A stretch of DNA of 64,000 nt from Ramazzottius varieornatus (Eukaryota; Tardigrada; Eutardigrada; Parachela; Ramazzottiidae), in assembly GCA_001949185.1 (NCBI GenBank), contig BDGG01000001.1, positions 3,427,324 to 3,491,323 of the forward strand, in the 5' to 3' direction. Made by a program: the position numbers and the translations under genes. Position 1 is the stretch's first letter; the number at the start of each line of letters is the position of its first letter. Positions 22,818-34,269 of the stretch are shown here, piece after piece. The notes below the pieces were generated by a model. That model was not told where the DNA came from, did no database searches, and saw nothing but the letters and a program-made list of their open reading frames with translations.

Positions 22818-24055
22818 TACAGACCAGCAGGTAGAAGGAGTTTCACTGCAAAATAACCGAGACGAAAAATTAATGATATTTAATCTGTGTGTTATGTAGT
22901 TTTCCCCGAATATGATTGAGCTCAATAGATCTGGGCTGGCCTTCTTCTAGCTCCCGGATGTCTAGGTTATGAACTTCGATCATGCCTTCGCGTAAAATAT
23001 ACCGAAAAGGTGGAACAGGGCTCACTGTAGCCAATGGATCAAACATGTTTCCTACTTTATCCGCTTAGCACTGAAGTGAATAGTTCAAGGTCGCGTCAAA
23101 GGTTAGTATGAGTTTCACGCTGTGCTACGAGAGACATCCAGGGAGTATCTGTCGTCAGTGCGTGACATGATCGTGTGAGGGGTTCCCGCTCGTGTGGAAA
23201 GTATGAGCCCAGCGACATTTTGTTTTAACAGTTTTGTCAATTCCGACAGTTTAAATTTCTCATCTGAAGGTAGAATTAACGAGTCGCTTGAGGGACCTAG
23301 TGGCTGAGTTGCGCACCACTAATTGGAAAGCTCACGCGCAGAACTCTTTTGGGTGTGGTTGGTTGAGAGTCCAGACAGGGACCGCCAGGTAAAAAGTAGT
23401 CATACAAAAGTTTACGTGACACCACGGGGATGCGCAGCGGTTGATGCAGATATAAAAGGGCTCTTTTTGAGCTTCCTACTTTCATGGCTTACAGGGGACT
23501 CCTTTTTTGTCTTCACGACCTTGATTTGAACGAATCTCCAAGCAGTGAATCATCCGGACAATGTCCGAAGGTTTTTTTTTCTCGATTTACTGAAGACGAC
23601 AGGAGGTATCTGTCAACGATAAGTTTGCCACCTCGCACTCAATCGGAACCATCCGAGCTGTTTGACCACAAAAAAGTATCAGAACTGACACCGTGACGCG
23701 CTTTTTCTTCGCCGTGATTGAGGAGCAAGCACCGGTAAAGTGGCAATATTTTAAGAAGTGCTGTGAACACTCGCGACTCGCGCACCCTTTTTGTCTATAA
23801 TTACAATACCATCATCTTCGACCATCATCGGCATGTTATCAACACTGCCACTTGCTCATTCTCCTATTCTTTGAGCCCACGCGAACTGCCGGCGTTCTTT
23901 GTCACATCTGTATTCTTCGGAAAATCATAGTCTTGGTTACCTCAAGAAATTTTAGTACTAGGCTCTTCGCTGGGTTTCTGGGTACCCGAGGTGTTTCGGA
24001 GTTCGAGCTGCGAACTTCTGATCTGTGTTCACTTCGCCGATCTCTGCCTAGGTCC
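22818..24055. other. spacer upstream of the chitin-binding gene, with a possible small gene
   Basis: Mostly non-coding. A TATA-like TATAAAAGGGC at 23451-23461 lies about 30 bases before an ATG at 23484. That ATG opens a 70-codon frame ending at 23696 (separate entry). Otherwise nothing recognisable. Confidence 0.45.
23484..23696 (+). CDS. possible 70-residue hypothetical protein behind a TATA box
   Basis: Open frame MAYRGLLFCLHDLDLNE ... SEPSELFDHKKVSELTP. Composition is protein-like (acidic, Ser/Pro-rich) and it starts about 33 bases after a TATA-like motif. I recognise no family. It could instead be 5' UTR of the chitin-binding gene that begins at 24056. Low confidence. Confidence 0.25.
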   Translation: MAYRGLLFCLHDLDLNESPSSESSGQCPKVFFSRFTEDDRRYLSTISLPPRTQSEPSELFDHKKVSELTP

Positions 24056-27000
24056 ATGCTCTGCGAAATGGATTTTCACATCATCTTTAAATTCTTGGCT
24101 TTCTTTTCCTACAGTAAAAGTCTTTCGGGCCACGATCACATGGTAAGACAGACTCGTAATTATCGGTAAAAGTTGTATAACTGGAGAAAACATTCGAAAA
24201 GTTTGTTTGACGTATCGTGAAAGAAGAGTTGGTTGAAGTCGTTTTTTAGTTTGTGTCATATTCAACATCATCAAACTAACGTTACGGTATTTGCAGATTG
24301 TCAAGCGTCAGATGCCGACCATGGCGCCTTTCCCCATGAATCCCTTCAACCAAGGCATTCAACAGTCCGCCAGCTCCCTGATCAACAGAGTGCAGTCGAA
24401 CCTCAACCATAACCTCTTCGGACTACCTGCTCCAGCCAACCCGAACCCGACTTCTTCCTTCATATTTTCGACCTTGGCCACCCAGCCCACTCAGCGCTCC
24501 ACGACCACTCGGCCCACCGGGGTTTCGGGAGCCGCTCGCAATACCAGGATCACTACCAGCGCCGCAGTCACTCGTGGCAGACGCGAACTCCCAGAAGGCG
24601 GACTTGTCGATAGTGAAAACACGACTGCACTACCGGATCCCGAAGCTGAAACTGAAACTGCCACCGAGGCGACCTCTCCTGAAAGCCAAACCAACGAGAC
24701 GGAAGTGGTCGATGAAGCAGCGACGACAGAACCAGGCGTTTCGGAGGCGCAGACTGACGATGACCAATCGACCACTGAAACCACCGAAGAAACCACAACG
24801 GAAAACTCGGACGATATCCCAGTGTTGGATATTCCGGACAGATCGGGCTTCCCGAATGCTTTCCGAGCTAGCAGTTTCGGTCCGCTGACACCCAACTCGC
24901 TTCCCCTCGTCCTTGGGTCTAACATACGCGCCAATGGTGCGGAAAGCAGGGCGGTGGACCCATCACGCTCTGCCAATGTTTCGGTTACTGCCGTCAACTC
25001 CACCGTACCTTCGACGACTCTCTCTTCTACGACGACGAACTTCAGTTTGAGCATGACCAGGACTTCAGCGAATCCCGCGACAACAACGATAGCTGAAGAA
25101 ACGACGCGGTCTTCGACGAGGGGGCCACTGCCTTCTTCTCAAAGCAATATAACGCTGCCTCAGTTTGGCTCTACAACTAGCAATGGGTCCGGCTTGACCT
25201 TGCCGAGCACTTCAGCGTCTACGACAGAGTTATCAGTCTTCGAACAAAATAACTCGAATGACCAATCGAATACTACAAGTGCGTTGCTACAAATCACTGT
25301 TCAAACTATAAAGTAATCAGATATTCGGGGTATTTCTACATACGTTTTTCTCGGTAGACTTTTTGCGCATTGGCTTCACACAAGAACCCATCACCGGCGT
25401 GTATCCCACCAACACGACCCGACTCACTGTCTTCGGCCTTTTCAATCGAACACAGAATGCTACTGACGTTCCTGCACCAACCACCACTGATTTCCCTATT
25501 GACGGGTCTTCCACCTCACCTGATGAGGTCAACACCGGCACTTTATCCACTACCGAAGAACCTTTCAGCTCCATCGTCTCCGACGACTTTAGTGGTTCCT
25601 TCAACGTGACCAGCGACGACCTCAGTCTGGTCAATGAGGTAGACAACAGCACAATCCCGACGAGCACTGCGTTCTCCCGGGAACCTATCACCGGACTGTA
25701 CCCCAACACCACCCGGATGACCGTCTTCAACCTAGGCCTGAATGGTACTGATGAGGGCAACTTTACAGTAGAGAACACCACGTCGTATGAAAGCTTGTTC
25801 GGCGTCACTGAAGCCCAGCCGGCGAACTACTCCGTCCCTCCGCGACGTGGCCACTATGTCAATGGAGAGTGGCAGTGGTTTGGTATCGAAGAACAGTCGA
25901 ATGCCACAGGAAGTCCTTCGCTGGGAAACGTGACGCTTCTCAGCCAGCTAACGCAAGAAGACAACGACATGCTGGAGAATAAGACGTCCGGTTCCAGTCA
26001 AAACCTGAAACAGTCGCAAATTCAGCAAGACCTAACCGACGACGATATCCTTACGAGACTGAACACTTCGCTCGGAAACACGCCTACAAACAATACGGCG
26101 AATTTCTCGAGCTCAGCCTATGGAAACGTTTTCGAAGACTTCAACGAGATGTTCAACGAGAACTTACCGCAGGCGAGTACCTCAAAAAACTTCTCCTTCC
26201 TCAACGCGACGTCGAGCACAACCACCATTCCTCCGGTAGACTTCCTCCCAGCAGATCGCTTTGAGGGCAACCCGTTTCCCGTATTGTCTGCACAAAATCA
26301 TACGAGCATCAGCCTCGTCAAGTCTTTCAGTACTACTGCAAGTACCGCAAGTACCACCGTGACTAACAGTAGACCATCTGTATCGACGAGTGCCGCCACC
26401 AGTAGATCGTCCCCATCTTCGACTACACAACGGTCAACGTCGAACAGTCAGAGTACTTCGGTCCGTCCCGTCTCATCGTCCACCACAGTAGAATCCACAG
26501 CGAATACGACTCCCAAGTCGAGCGGCGCGCAGGATGAAGACGCCTTTGCCCCTTGGGCTTGGAGCTTTGACTGGTCCGCACCCCAGACAAATCCGACTGC
26601 AGTATCAGCTACCAGGACCGCTAGTACCTCACGAGGATCGGTAGGCAGTACCAAAAACCCTGTTACAGCTGTCTCGACGCTGAAAAGGAGTAGTATAGCG
26701 ACCACAGAGAGAACTGTGTCTCTTTCCGGACAAAGCGGGTCCGCCCGTCAGAGTTCTCCGTCAGCTTCCTCCTTTAGTACTCCCTTCCTGTCTTCAACGA
26801 CTCAAGCTAGGAGAGACGCATCGTCCCTTAGGCCTTTAGACCAGAAGATCAACAGGAATGCTGACGGGTTCGCTGCCCAACAGTCGGATGATGCCTTTGA
26901 GTTCTCGCAACGCAGCCTGCTGATACCAGTTCTTGCGAACGGTAAGTGCTGCCACCTGGTAAAATGTGAAGCAACATAGAAGTCTCAAAAGTTTTATGTT

Positions 27001-28023
27001 AATCGCGAAAAAAACCACTACAAAGTGAAAAATCTGAAATAAGGTTTTGGGTCTGGCAGGGACCGAATGGGGAACAGAACAAAAACCGCAGTTGGAAATC
27101 CTGGCCCCTCCTACGGTCCGACCAGTGCCTCGGTACGCAGCAACCTCTTCATACGTCCCAGCTGATCCTGCCGATGAGAAACTATTCTGGAGCTTGGTTC
27201 CAAAACCTTTGAACGCAGCTCAAGTCGCAAGGCTGAAGTCGACTACGAATCGCCTAAAACAGTACCCAACGTTCACTCAGCCCCAGCGAACTTCGTTCAG
27301 CTGCCGCAATGTGAAGCCTGGCTGGTAAGAAATGTCTTTCATGGTGCTGGTACTTTGCAAAATGTATTCGTTTTCCATGCTGTAAGGTTTCTTCTTTCAG
27401 GTACGCCGATCCGGAAACTGGATGTCAAGGTTTCACTCGATGTGATATCCACGGCGGACAGTACAGGTTTGTTTGCGCTCCTGGAACCCTCTTCAGCCAG
27501 ATAACCCAGGTCTGCGATTACTGGTATAACGTGGACTGTTTAGAGTAAGTTACACTTCGTATCACGGGTTTTTCTGATTTCGGGGTAAGAGAGACGAAAC
27601 CGGGACGGGTTTGGTTTTAGCCAAGTGAGGTACGCGGATTATATAAACTCCCGGCTGTATCGCAACTTCGGTCGGAGTGAACAGAGTGCGCCAGCTGAAC
27701 GATCAGGTCCTGTATTAACGAGCGCTAGTGACGGAAACGGGCCAAGTTCAACTTTGCAGCCCATCAAAACCTCTGTGAGCTCAACACTCACAGTCAGTTC
27801 CACCACGCTGCGTCCAACGACCAGCCAAGCATTCACCACGACGTCCGGATCGCCAAAGATAATCACCTCTTCGACACGCATCCCAGAGTTGATTCGACCC
27901 GTCAATGTCACGACTGTTGCCAACCTATTAACCGCGAATTCTACCGTAAGTTCGACGACGGTCGTACCGGGTACTTCGGCTGTCACAACAACTCTTGATA
28001 CTGCCGGTATCGAAGAACCTTAA
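24056..28023 (+). CDS. large Ser/Thr-rich mucin-like protein with a type-2 chitin-binding (CBM14) domain
   Basis: Exons: 24056-24142, 24297-25278, 25358-26941, 27060-27324, 27401-27544, 27621-28023; about 1154 residues. The N-terminus is hydrophobic (FHIIFKFLAFFSYS), so a signal peptide is likely; an alternative ATG is at 24068. Most of the protein is Ser, Thr, Asn, Pro and Glu with many N-x-S/T sites, typical of an extracellular mucin-like stalk. Exon 3 holds a diverged repeated motif, EPITGVYPTNTTRLTVF and EPITGLYPNTTRMTVF. A chitin-binding type-2 (peritrophin-A) domain at about 955-1010 is split between exons 4 and 5. It has all six cysteines: FSCRN, ETGCQGF, TRCDIHG, FVCAPGT, TQVCDYW, NVDCLD. 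A second Ser/Thr tail follows. Likely role: cuticle or peritrophic matrix component, by family. The junction at 25278/25358 uses a GTGCGT donor and is the weakest. Confidence 0.85.
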
Positions 28024-28453
28024 ATACTGTGAAACCTAACGAAGTCTTGCATCAAAAGTCCCACCATAACCTCAATCCTTGCAATCGAAGACCTTCTCTA
28101 CCGGTTACTTCTTTCATTCGGTCTTCCGTTTGTTACTCTGTTCCGTCCGTTCACATTGACATAAGTTATTGTTAAAGGTTTGAAAGTTTGAGACAAAACT
28201 ACTTGTTCTATCTCGGTGGTGAACAACTAACAACCGAAAACCCGATAAGTTGAATACAGTGTACGACAAGATTAACCGTTAGAAATGGGCGTAACACTCC
28301 AGCTGAGCTTACTTACGAGTCAGCCAATGAGAATTAGGTTTTGCTGCAAGCGCAAATTTCCTTGGCTTTGACCATCTGGCTCCATACACCCATTTTTAAC
28401 GGTTTATTCTGTCGTACACTGTACCAAGTTATTCTTGTCAGTAAGTGGAAGAA
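28024..28453. other. convergent spacer
   Basis: These 430 bp lie between the stop codons of the chitin-binding gene (+) and C-type lectin 1 (-). Probably both 3' UTRs. No further feature seen. Confidence 0.5.
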
Positions 28454-29428
28454 CTAGTTGTCTAAGTCTAAGTCTATCTCGCACCAAGGCGATCCCTTTT
28501 GGGGCTCGCTGGAAAATGTGTCTTGACCACCACAGTCCCAAAAGCCGAAACCACCGCCTCGTCTGTTGAGTCCGCCACACCGACCGGTGTCTCTTAGAGC
28601 TGCCGCGTCTATCACTGGAAGAACAAGCCAAAACACTGTGAAAATTCGCTGAGTCCGCGCAGTATGTACACGCATGACGATGCACTCCCGTAGGGGGTTG
28701 AACAGGCAGTAAAGCCGGACCGGGGCTTTACTTCACGTGTACGATGACCTGTGCGCGGACGCAGCGAGTTTTCACAGTACTCTAATTTCATTCAGCACGA
28801 AATCAACTCTAAATGCTGAAAAAAAACCACGGACGGCAGACCTACCTCTGTTCAGATCAGAATCTTTGGTAACAGCCTGCGTGCTGGGCAGAATCCAGCT
28901 CTTGTCGTAGCCATCAAACGGCTTGAGCATACCGATCCAAGGTCCATTCCACCACGGGTAGTTCATGGCTAAACGATACCGATTCGATCGAAATATTCGT
29001 CTAGATCTGTTATTAATATTATTTTTTGGTATGAATGTTAGTGGGTTGATGCAATCTGGATCGTACCTTTACCTGTGGCTGTAATGTATTTGTACTCCGA
29101 TAGTGTATTAAACTCTACAAGGTGGGCCTTTAAACTATGGCAAAAAGCTATCGCATCGTAGTATGTCAGTCTGCAAAAGCAAGTTTAGTCGTTGCAGTAT
29201 TTTCATCATGTATTTATCCCTGAAGGAAACGAGTTCGTAGTAAATAACACGCGCACGAAAGTACCTGGTCCATGCGGTTCCCGCAAAATAGCAGCTCTTA
29301 CTGTGTTTGACCCAGCCATAAGGACAGGCTCTATCACCCCGAACCAGGAAGAAGTTACCGCAAAAGACAAGGAAGACTCCAGCCAAAATATGGGTTTTCA
29401 GAGAGCTGGACCGGGCTGCTGACGTCAT
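28454..29428 (-). CDS. secreted C-type-lectin-like protein 1
   Basis: Exons: 29265-29428, 29073-29170, 28846-28968, 28454-28614; 181 residues. A signal peptide (LAGVFLVFCGNFFLVRG) is followed by a C-type-lectin fold: CPYGWVKHSKSCYF, YYDAIAFCHSLKAHLVEF, WWNGPWIGMLKPF, DKSWILPS, then RGGGFGFWDCGG and PWCEIDL. The two short Cys-to-Cys blocks and the W-I-G motif mark the fold. The Ca2+/sugar motifs (EPN/QPD and WND) are not visible, so canonical sugar binding is doubtful. Exon boundaries fall at the same phases and places as in the plus-strand paralogue at 37665-38460, so the two arose by duplication. The last intron carries MITE copy 2. Confidence 0.87.
28636..28777. mobile_element. 142-bp MITE, copy 2
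   Basis: Same family as 16614-16758: ends CTGTGAAAATTCGC ... GCGAGTTTTCACAG, with shared interior CCCGTAGGGGG and GGACCGGGGCT. The right flank is TA; the left flank is CA, a likely mutated TA. It lies wholly inside the last intron of C-type lectin 1 (28615-28845). Confidence 0.83.
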
Positions 29429-30488
29429 AATGTTTTACGGGTTGCGAAGGACAACGCCAAATAATATTTACAGTATTCAAATAACGGCTGTAAAAACTGT
29501 ACTATCCGAGCAAAGATATAACTGAACCAACATTCTTCCAGATCGAAAGATTTTACGATAAGGACATCGTACTTCTACTGTACGCTGTAAGAACAGCCGC
29601 GTTCAAAATGACGTACAGGAAAACACTCCACGGCAGACTAGTTTGGAAATTTCATATTCTGTTTTAGTATACCACATACATCCGTCGAGTTCTATTTTTA
29701 AACTTCAGTTTGCAGTACGAGACTTTGCGAGTCATCAGACATGATAAGAACGGAAGTCAAGCAGAAAACTTTGAATCGATATCTGTCTTTCTCTGTGGTT
29801 CGCACAATCGTGCCCATCGTCTTCGACAAGGAGCCATCCGTCACGTGCGCGGAGCATTGTGAGGTAAAACTGCGTCCATCGCTCCAAAGATCCTCTTTTC
29901 AGATGCCGAGTTTTTGTAAAGATTTTGTCTCAAAACTGCCTAAAAGACCCGAACGCGAGCAGCGGTGCTCACATCCTGTGATCTTTCGCCAACCCTAGCG
30001 AGTTCCTATAGATCAAGTACCTGATGCTGACCGTCTTGTTGAATGTTGATACCATGTACTGCAAACAGATGACCGCGAAGAAGAACAATAATTTGTATGC
30101 ACTTAGCAGATAAAACAAGCTCGCTTAAGTGCTCGCTCGGAGGATTAGCGCCAAGAATATTATAACGCGTCTAACTAGAATAAAACGATTGAACCGTGAT
30201 AAACCGCCACAGCTTAGCTTCACCTTCATGAGGCAAAACTCATGATCGGAAATTCTGCCAAGAAAACAACGACCGAAGTAAATTGTGGATAAAGTAAATA
30301 CGACCATGTGAGGTAAACATGATACCATCAACATCTTGGTCTAAAAGAAACAAACGCTGCTCCTCTTGCGGCTTATTTTCTTTCCGAAGTATTGCACAAG
30401 TGAGAATACTGTGCTGCCCTCTAGCGCCGCCCATGCGTTTACCAATTTTGGATTATTGATCTCAAGAATTCTTTTGTACTTTAGAACA
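29429..30488. other. divergent spacer between lectin 1 and carbonic anhydrase
   Basis: These 1.06 kb separate two genes transcribed apart and should hold both promoters. Short open frames (for example 29741-29998 on the plus strand) show no domain. No other feature seen. Confidence 0.5.
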
Positions 30489-32229
30489 ATGGACAAATCG
30501 TCTCTCATATTTAGATATCTGTTTCTTTTGTCCCCGTTGTTCTTGTCGATCGTTCAGGGCATTGAAATACATCATGCTGGTCGAAACGCACCTGCTGTAA
30601 CCGTATCAAACAATTCAAGGACCTCCGCGCTGCTTCAGAATAGTGCTCCGCAGGATGTCCACTGGACTTACAAAGGAGAGAGCGGTGAGTAGCGTTTCCC
30701 AGTGAGAATGTGAGAGAAGACTAGTCTTTTTCTTCTAACGGTTAGGATATTCTTGTCTGCAACAAGCGTCCCCTCTTTGCAGAGCACGAACTTCCGGTCG
30801 CCCAATGGGCATCGAAGTACCCGAAGTGCGACGGAAGAAGGCAATCGCCAATCATGTTCGACATGAAGTATGCCTTCAAGGATACCGACTTGAGGAGGTT
30901 AACTCTGGTCGACTACGATGACGCACCAGTTAAGGATCAGTGGTCCGTCACCAACAATGGCCACGTTGGTAAGTTCCTGTTTGGCTCCTTGATGCCCTCT
31001 TCCGGTAGAAGAATGAGGCTTACTTTACTACGGGGAACACTATTTTTCCTTATCTTAAGCTTGTTTCTGTTTGTAGTTCAGTTTTCGGGGTATTTCAGGA
31101 CTCCTCCACAACTTCAAGGAGGTAATCTTCCTGGCAAGTACATATTCGAGCAGATGCACTTCCACTGGGGATCCAACGCAACGCTCGGATCAGAACATCT
31201 GGTCGACCAGAAGAGCTTTCCACTAGAGGTCAGTCACATGGGCCACGGGCCTTTTTTGCTTTCCTTTTATCCGGATATCCCGAGATTATCCCACCAAAAT
31301 TATAGCCATTCTTCGAAGTATTTTTCTGAATGGGTACTTCACCACGTACGTAGGTTCACCTGGTCCACCGGAGGAAGAACGAGACGATGGAGGAAGCAGT
31401 AGAGAATGCCGTAGGCCTAGCCGTTATTGGCGTCATGTTCGAAGTAGCAAAGACCCGGGAAGCTCCCAGTCGCCATATGGAAGGTATGATTAAAGACTAA
31501 TAACCCGACAGAAAAACAAAATCCGGAAGCAATTTAGAAGACAGTTTAGCAATTATTTATGGTGTTGCAGATATTGTCAACGCGGTCAGAAAGGTCACAC
31601 AACCAGGTTGGTTTTACCGGTGACGTAACCATCACCGATTTTTATTTCTCTGATTTATTATCGTCTACGGTTAATTCTTGTCAGGAACGACACTAAATGT
31701 CACATTGCCGTACTTCTCTCTAAACGAGCTGGTACCGAACGCCAATCAGTCCTACTTCCGGTACCTGGGTTCGCTAACGACTCCTCCCTGTCACGAAGCG
31801 GTACTGTGGACTGTAATGATGGAACCCCTGAAGGTGACCGAGAGCCAGATGAACGTCTTCCGGTCAGTCCTACGCACCAGCACGGGTGAATCAGGCTCTC
31901 GAGCCACGGCCAGGTTCCTCACCGACAACTTCCGCCCTGTACAGCCTCTGTACGACAGGAATATTACCTACTACACTCCTCCAGAGGACGAAGAAGGCAT
32001 ACTGCGGGAAGCAGGAATCAACAGGATTAACATACAACGAGTAATCAAGCCTAACCCGGAGAACACTCGAATGGCCACGGATACTCATGGCATAGCGGGC
32101 CCAGCTGCTGTTGCTGCCGGTCCGACCACAAGACGAAGAGGAAGAAATTCCGCAGAAAATATCCACTCCAAAGCTGCATTCAAAGCTCTTATCCTGGCAG
32201 CTATAGCCGGTCTGATTATTTGCCTGTGA
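30489..32229 (+). CDS. extracellular membrane-anchored alpha-carbonic anhydrase
   Basis: Interconverts CO2 and bicarbonate at the cell surface. Exons: 30489-30684, 30783-30968, 31077-31228, 31354-31483, 31571-31606, 31685-32229; all phases agree, 414 residues. Seen: signal peptide (LFLLSPLFLSIVQG); CDGRRQSPIMFD; proton shuttle His in TNNGH; zinc ligands in FEQMHFHWG (two His) and LEVHLVH (third His); gatekeeper Thr in LGSLTTPPC; and the conserved EEAV...GLAVIGVMFEV strand. The Cys in KCDG and the Cys in TPPC sit where CA IV/XII-type enzymes form a disulphide. The C-terminus ends in a hydrophobic run (FKALILAAIAGLIICL) with no tail behind it, which fits GPI anchoring. All catalytic residues are present, so the enzyme should be active. 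Confidence 0.95.
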
Positions 32230-32640
32230 CGCAGATGTGTGATTTAGAGTGGAAGCTCGGCTTTGTGTTTCAAGTGCGCATAGTCAACGCGTAATTTACT
32301 ACCCAATAATTCGCTATCGGCAAGGTACAAACTCCTACCGCCTCGTTCACCGGGAGTACACAGAGTGCCCAAGTTAGTATTCTAATCGATAGCTGACCAT
32401 AAATTGGTTCTCAGAAGTTTCCTCCCATATTGCTCTGACCACAAAAGGATATTAAAACAAGATCTGCCAGTAATAACTCAATTCACCCATTCATGATACT
32501 ATGTATTACTTATAACAAGATAATAGGAATAACCGAAAAATCCGGCAAATGGCAAATGACGGACTACGGATCGTTTAGGAGGTGAGTTGATCAAAACGAT
32601 CGTTACTGTGTCAAAAGAACAGATCAATTTTCGCAGGAGA
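32230..32640. other. convergent spacer
   Basis: These 411 bp lie between the stop codons of carbonic anhydrase (+) and the CRH-binding protein (-). Likely 3' UTRs of both. Nothing else recognised. Confidence 0.5.
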
Positions 32641-34269
32641 TCATTCGTAATTTGAGGCCGGCTGGGATCGAGCCATGCAAGTTTGCTGTCGGCCTCCGGA
32701 CCTGTCCAGCTTCCCGTGTTTTACCGCAACGATGTTGTCGTACCTTCCGCTTGAGACCATTCGAACAACGGTTGTTTCACAGGCGACTTGAACCAGCTCT
32801 AGAAGAATAAAAATGACCAAAATCTAGGCGTATCCAAGAGCCGAGCTTTATAACGGTTCGACACACCTGTTGATTTCTTTATTCCACAGAATCGATGATG
32901 GTATGGGCTCATTTTGTGCAATGACCATGTGGCTCCTCCAAGAACTATAAATGGAACTTTCTTTTACGACCGATCGCAACCTAACGTTTCGTACAGTCAG
33001 ATCGTCATAATCGTTTGAGGCAACTACCTTCGATATAATCGCCGATGGGACACTGCGAATTCTCCCGGCTCTGTAATTAAGAACAACGGGGATGGTAGCT
33101 AGTTCAGTGTTGTTGACCTTGTGATATGTACAGCAGAGATAGTTACCTGTAAGAGCTTCTGAAGGAGAGATAATTTCTTTGGGCGAGGCAAGCGTGACTG
33201 CAAAGCCCGACGCCGGTTCATCCTTCGACTGTTTCCGACACTCATGTAGGGCAGGAAGATATTCTGGGGATGGATTATCATGACACTACAATTTAGGCGC
33301 TGCCGAAAATTACGCATCACGAAGAAGCCCTCATCTCCCTGCGCGACTTGGTTGCATGCTACAAAAAATAGGGAAGGGTGTTATGGTAAATTAGTTCGAA
33401 TTTTCCGAACCTGAGTCGGTCATTAGAATGGGCCAAATGATCCAAAGACTTACGTCGGGGATTTCTTTGAAATGTAACTCGGACTGTGAATCGGTCTCCT
33501 GGCGCAAGCTTGTACTGGATAAGGGCGAAATTGCCCGAAGAAACAAAGGAAAGCAGCGGGTGAGACTCACCGCAGTAGGTGTTGTACTGGTTCTTGGCGT
33601 CTTCAGCAGAAAGGTCGCTGGCAGCAGGGAAGGTACTTCCCGCTTGTTCCCATCCGTCTAGAACCTATTATATCCGCGAAAACTGTTCGTGGAAATTTTC
33701 AAGAGTCTTCCGAATGTCATGCGGCAGGAAGGGCCGGAAAATGTCAAGGGCTTGAGGTGTTCTTACCGCAACAAGGCTTCCTTTGTCGCAATGTGCCTCG
33801 AACTGCACAAACTCCACAGTAATACGGGTGTCGAGCTCCCCGATTAGGTAAAGGCCACATGTGGTATCAGAAGTTCCCTTGATGCCGGCTGTTAGCACTC
33901 CTTCTTCTGACTGGAAATGTATACAATCCAAACCTAAAACAAAAGACGAACTATTATAAGGGTCCTAAGAGGGAATAGTCTCCCCCCAAATATTATCTGG
34001 ACGATCCTTACTTTCTACCGGTGGCAAAACTAAACGGTCCAGATCTATCACCTCTCCTTTTCCGATGACTGTCTACTCAACAAAAGTAACAGTCTTAACA
34101 TGAGTCTTGTTCAACGACAACTTTGAGACAGGCTCGACCCTTGAACTTATGTTTGCCAGAGCACCAAGGATTACTTTACCTGGTTCGAAAGGTCGAGAAG
34201 CCATAAGAACAGAAAGGTCACGAGCAAGCACAAGGACCGTGAAGTTCGTGAATTAAGGAAAACACTCAT
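32641..34269 (-). CDS. CRHBP: corticotropin-releasing-hormone-binding protein
   Basis: Family role: secreted binder that sequesters CRF/urotensin/DH44-like peptides. Eight short exons join in phase: 34180-34269, 34012-34072, 33767-33933, 33454-33664, 33147-33358, 33028-33070, 32867-32944, 32641-32798; 339 residues (vertebrate forms about 322). Signal peptide SLCLLVTFLFLWLLDL. Family blocks: LDCIHFQSEEGVLTAG; TTCGLYLIGELDTRITVEF; HCDKGSLVAVLDGWEQAG; YNTYCGESHPLLSFVSSGN; PCNQVAQGDEGFFVM; NCSVMIIHP; CPIGDYIEV then LGGATWSLHKMSP; ACETTVVRMVSSGRYDN. These match the two-domain cysteine pattern of CRH-BP from end to end. The region between NCSVMIIHP and CPIGDYIE is longer and more basic than usual. 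No receptor or peptide gene is nearby. The C-terminal 30 residues after the last conserved block are the least certain. Confidence 0.88.

Noticed and set aside
32848-33285. A 146-codon open frame on the minus strand overlapping the CRHBP exons in another frame
   Set aside because: It has no start codon in its first two-thirds, and its sequence matches nothing. The other frame gives clear CRH-BP blocks with matching splice phases, so this one is a shadow.
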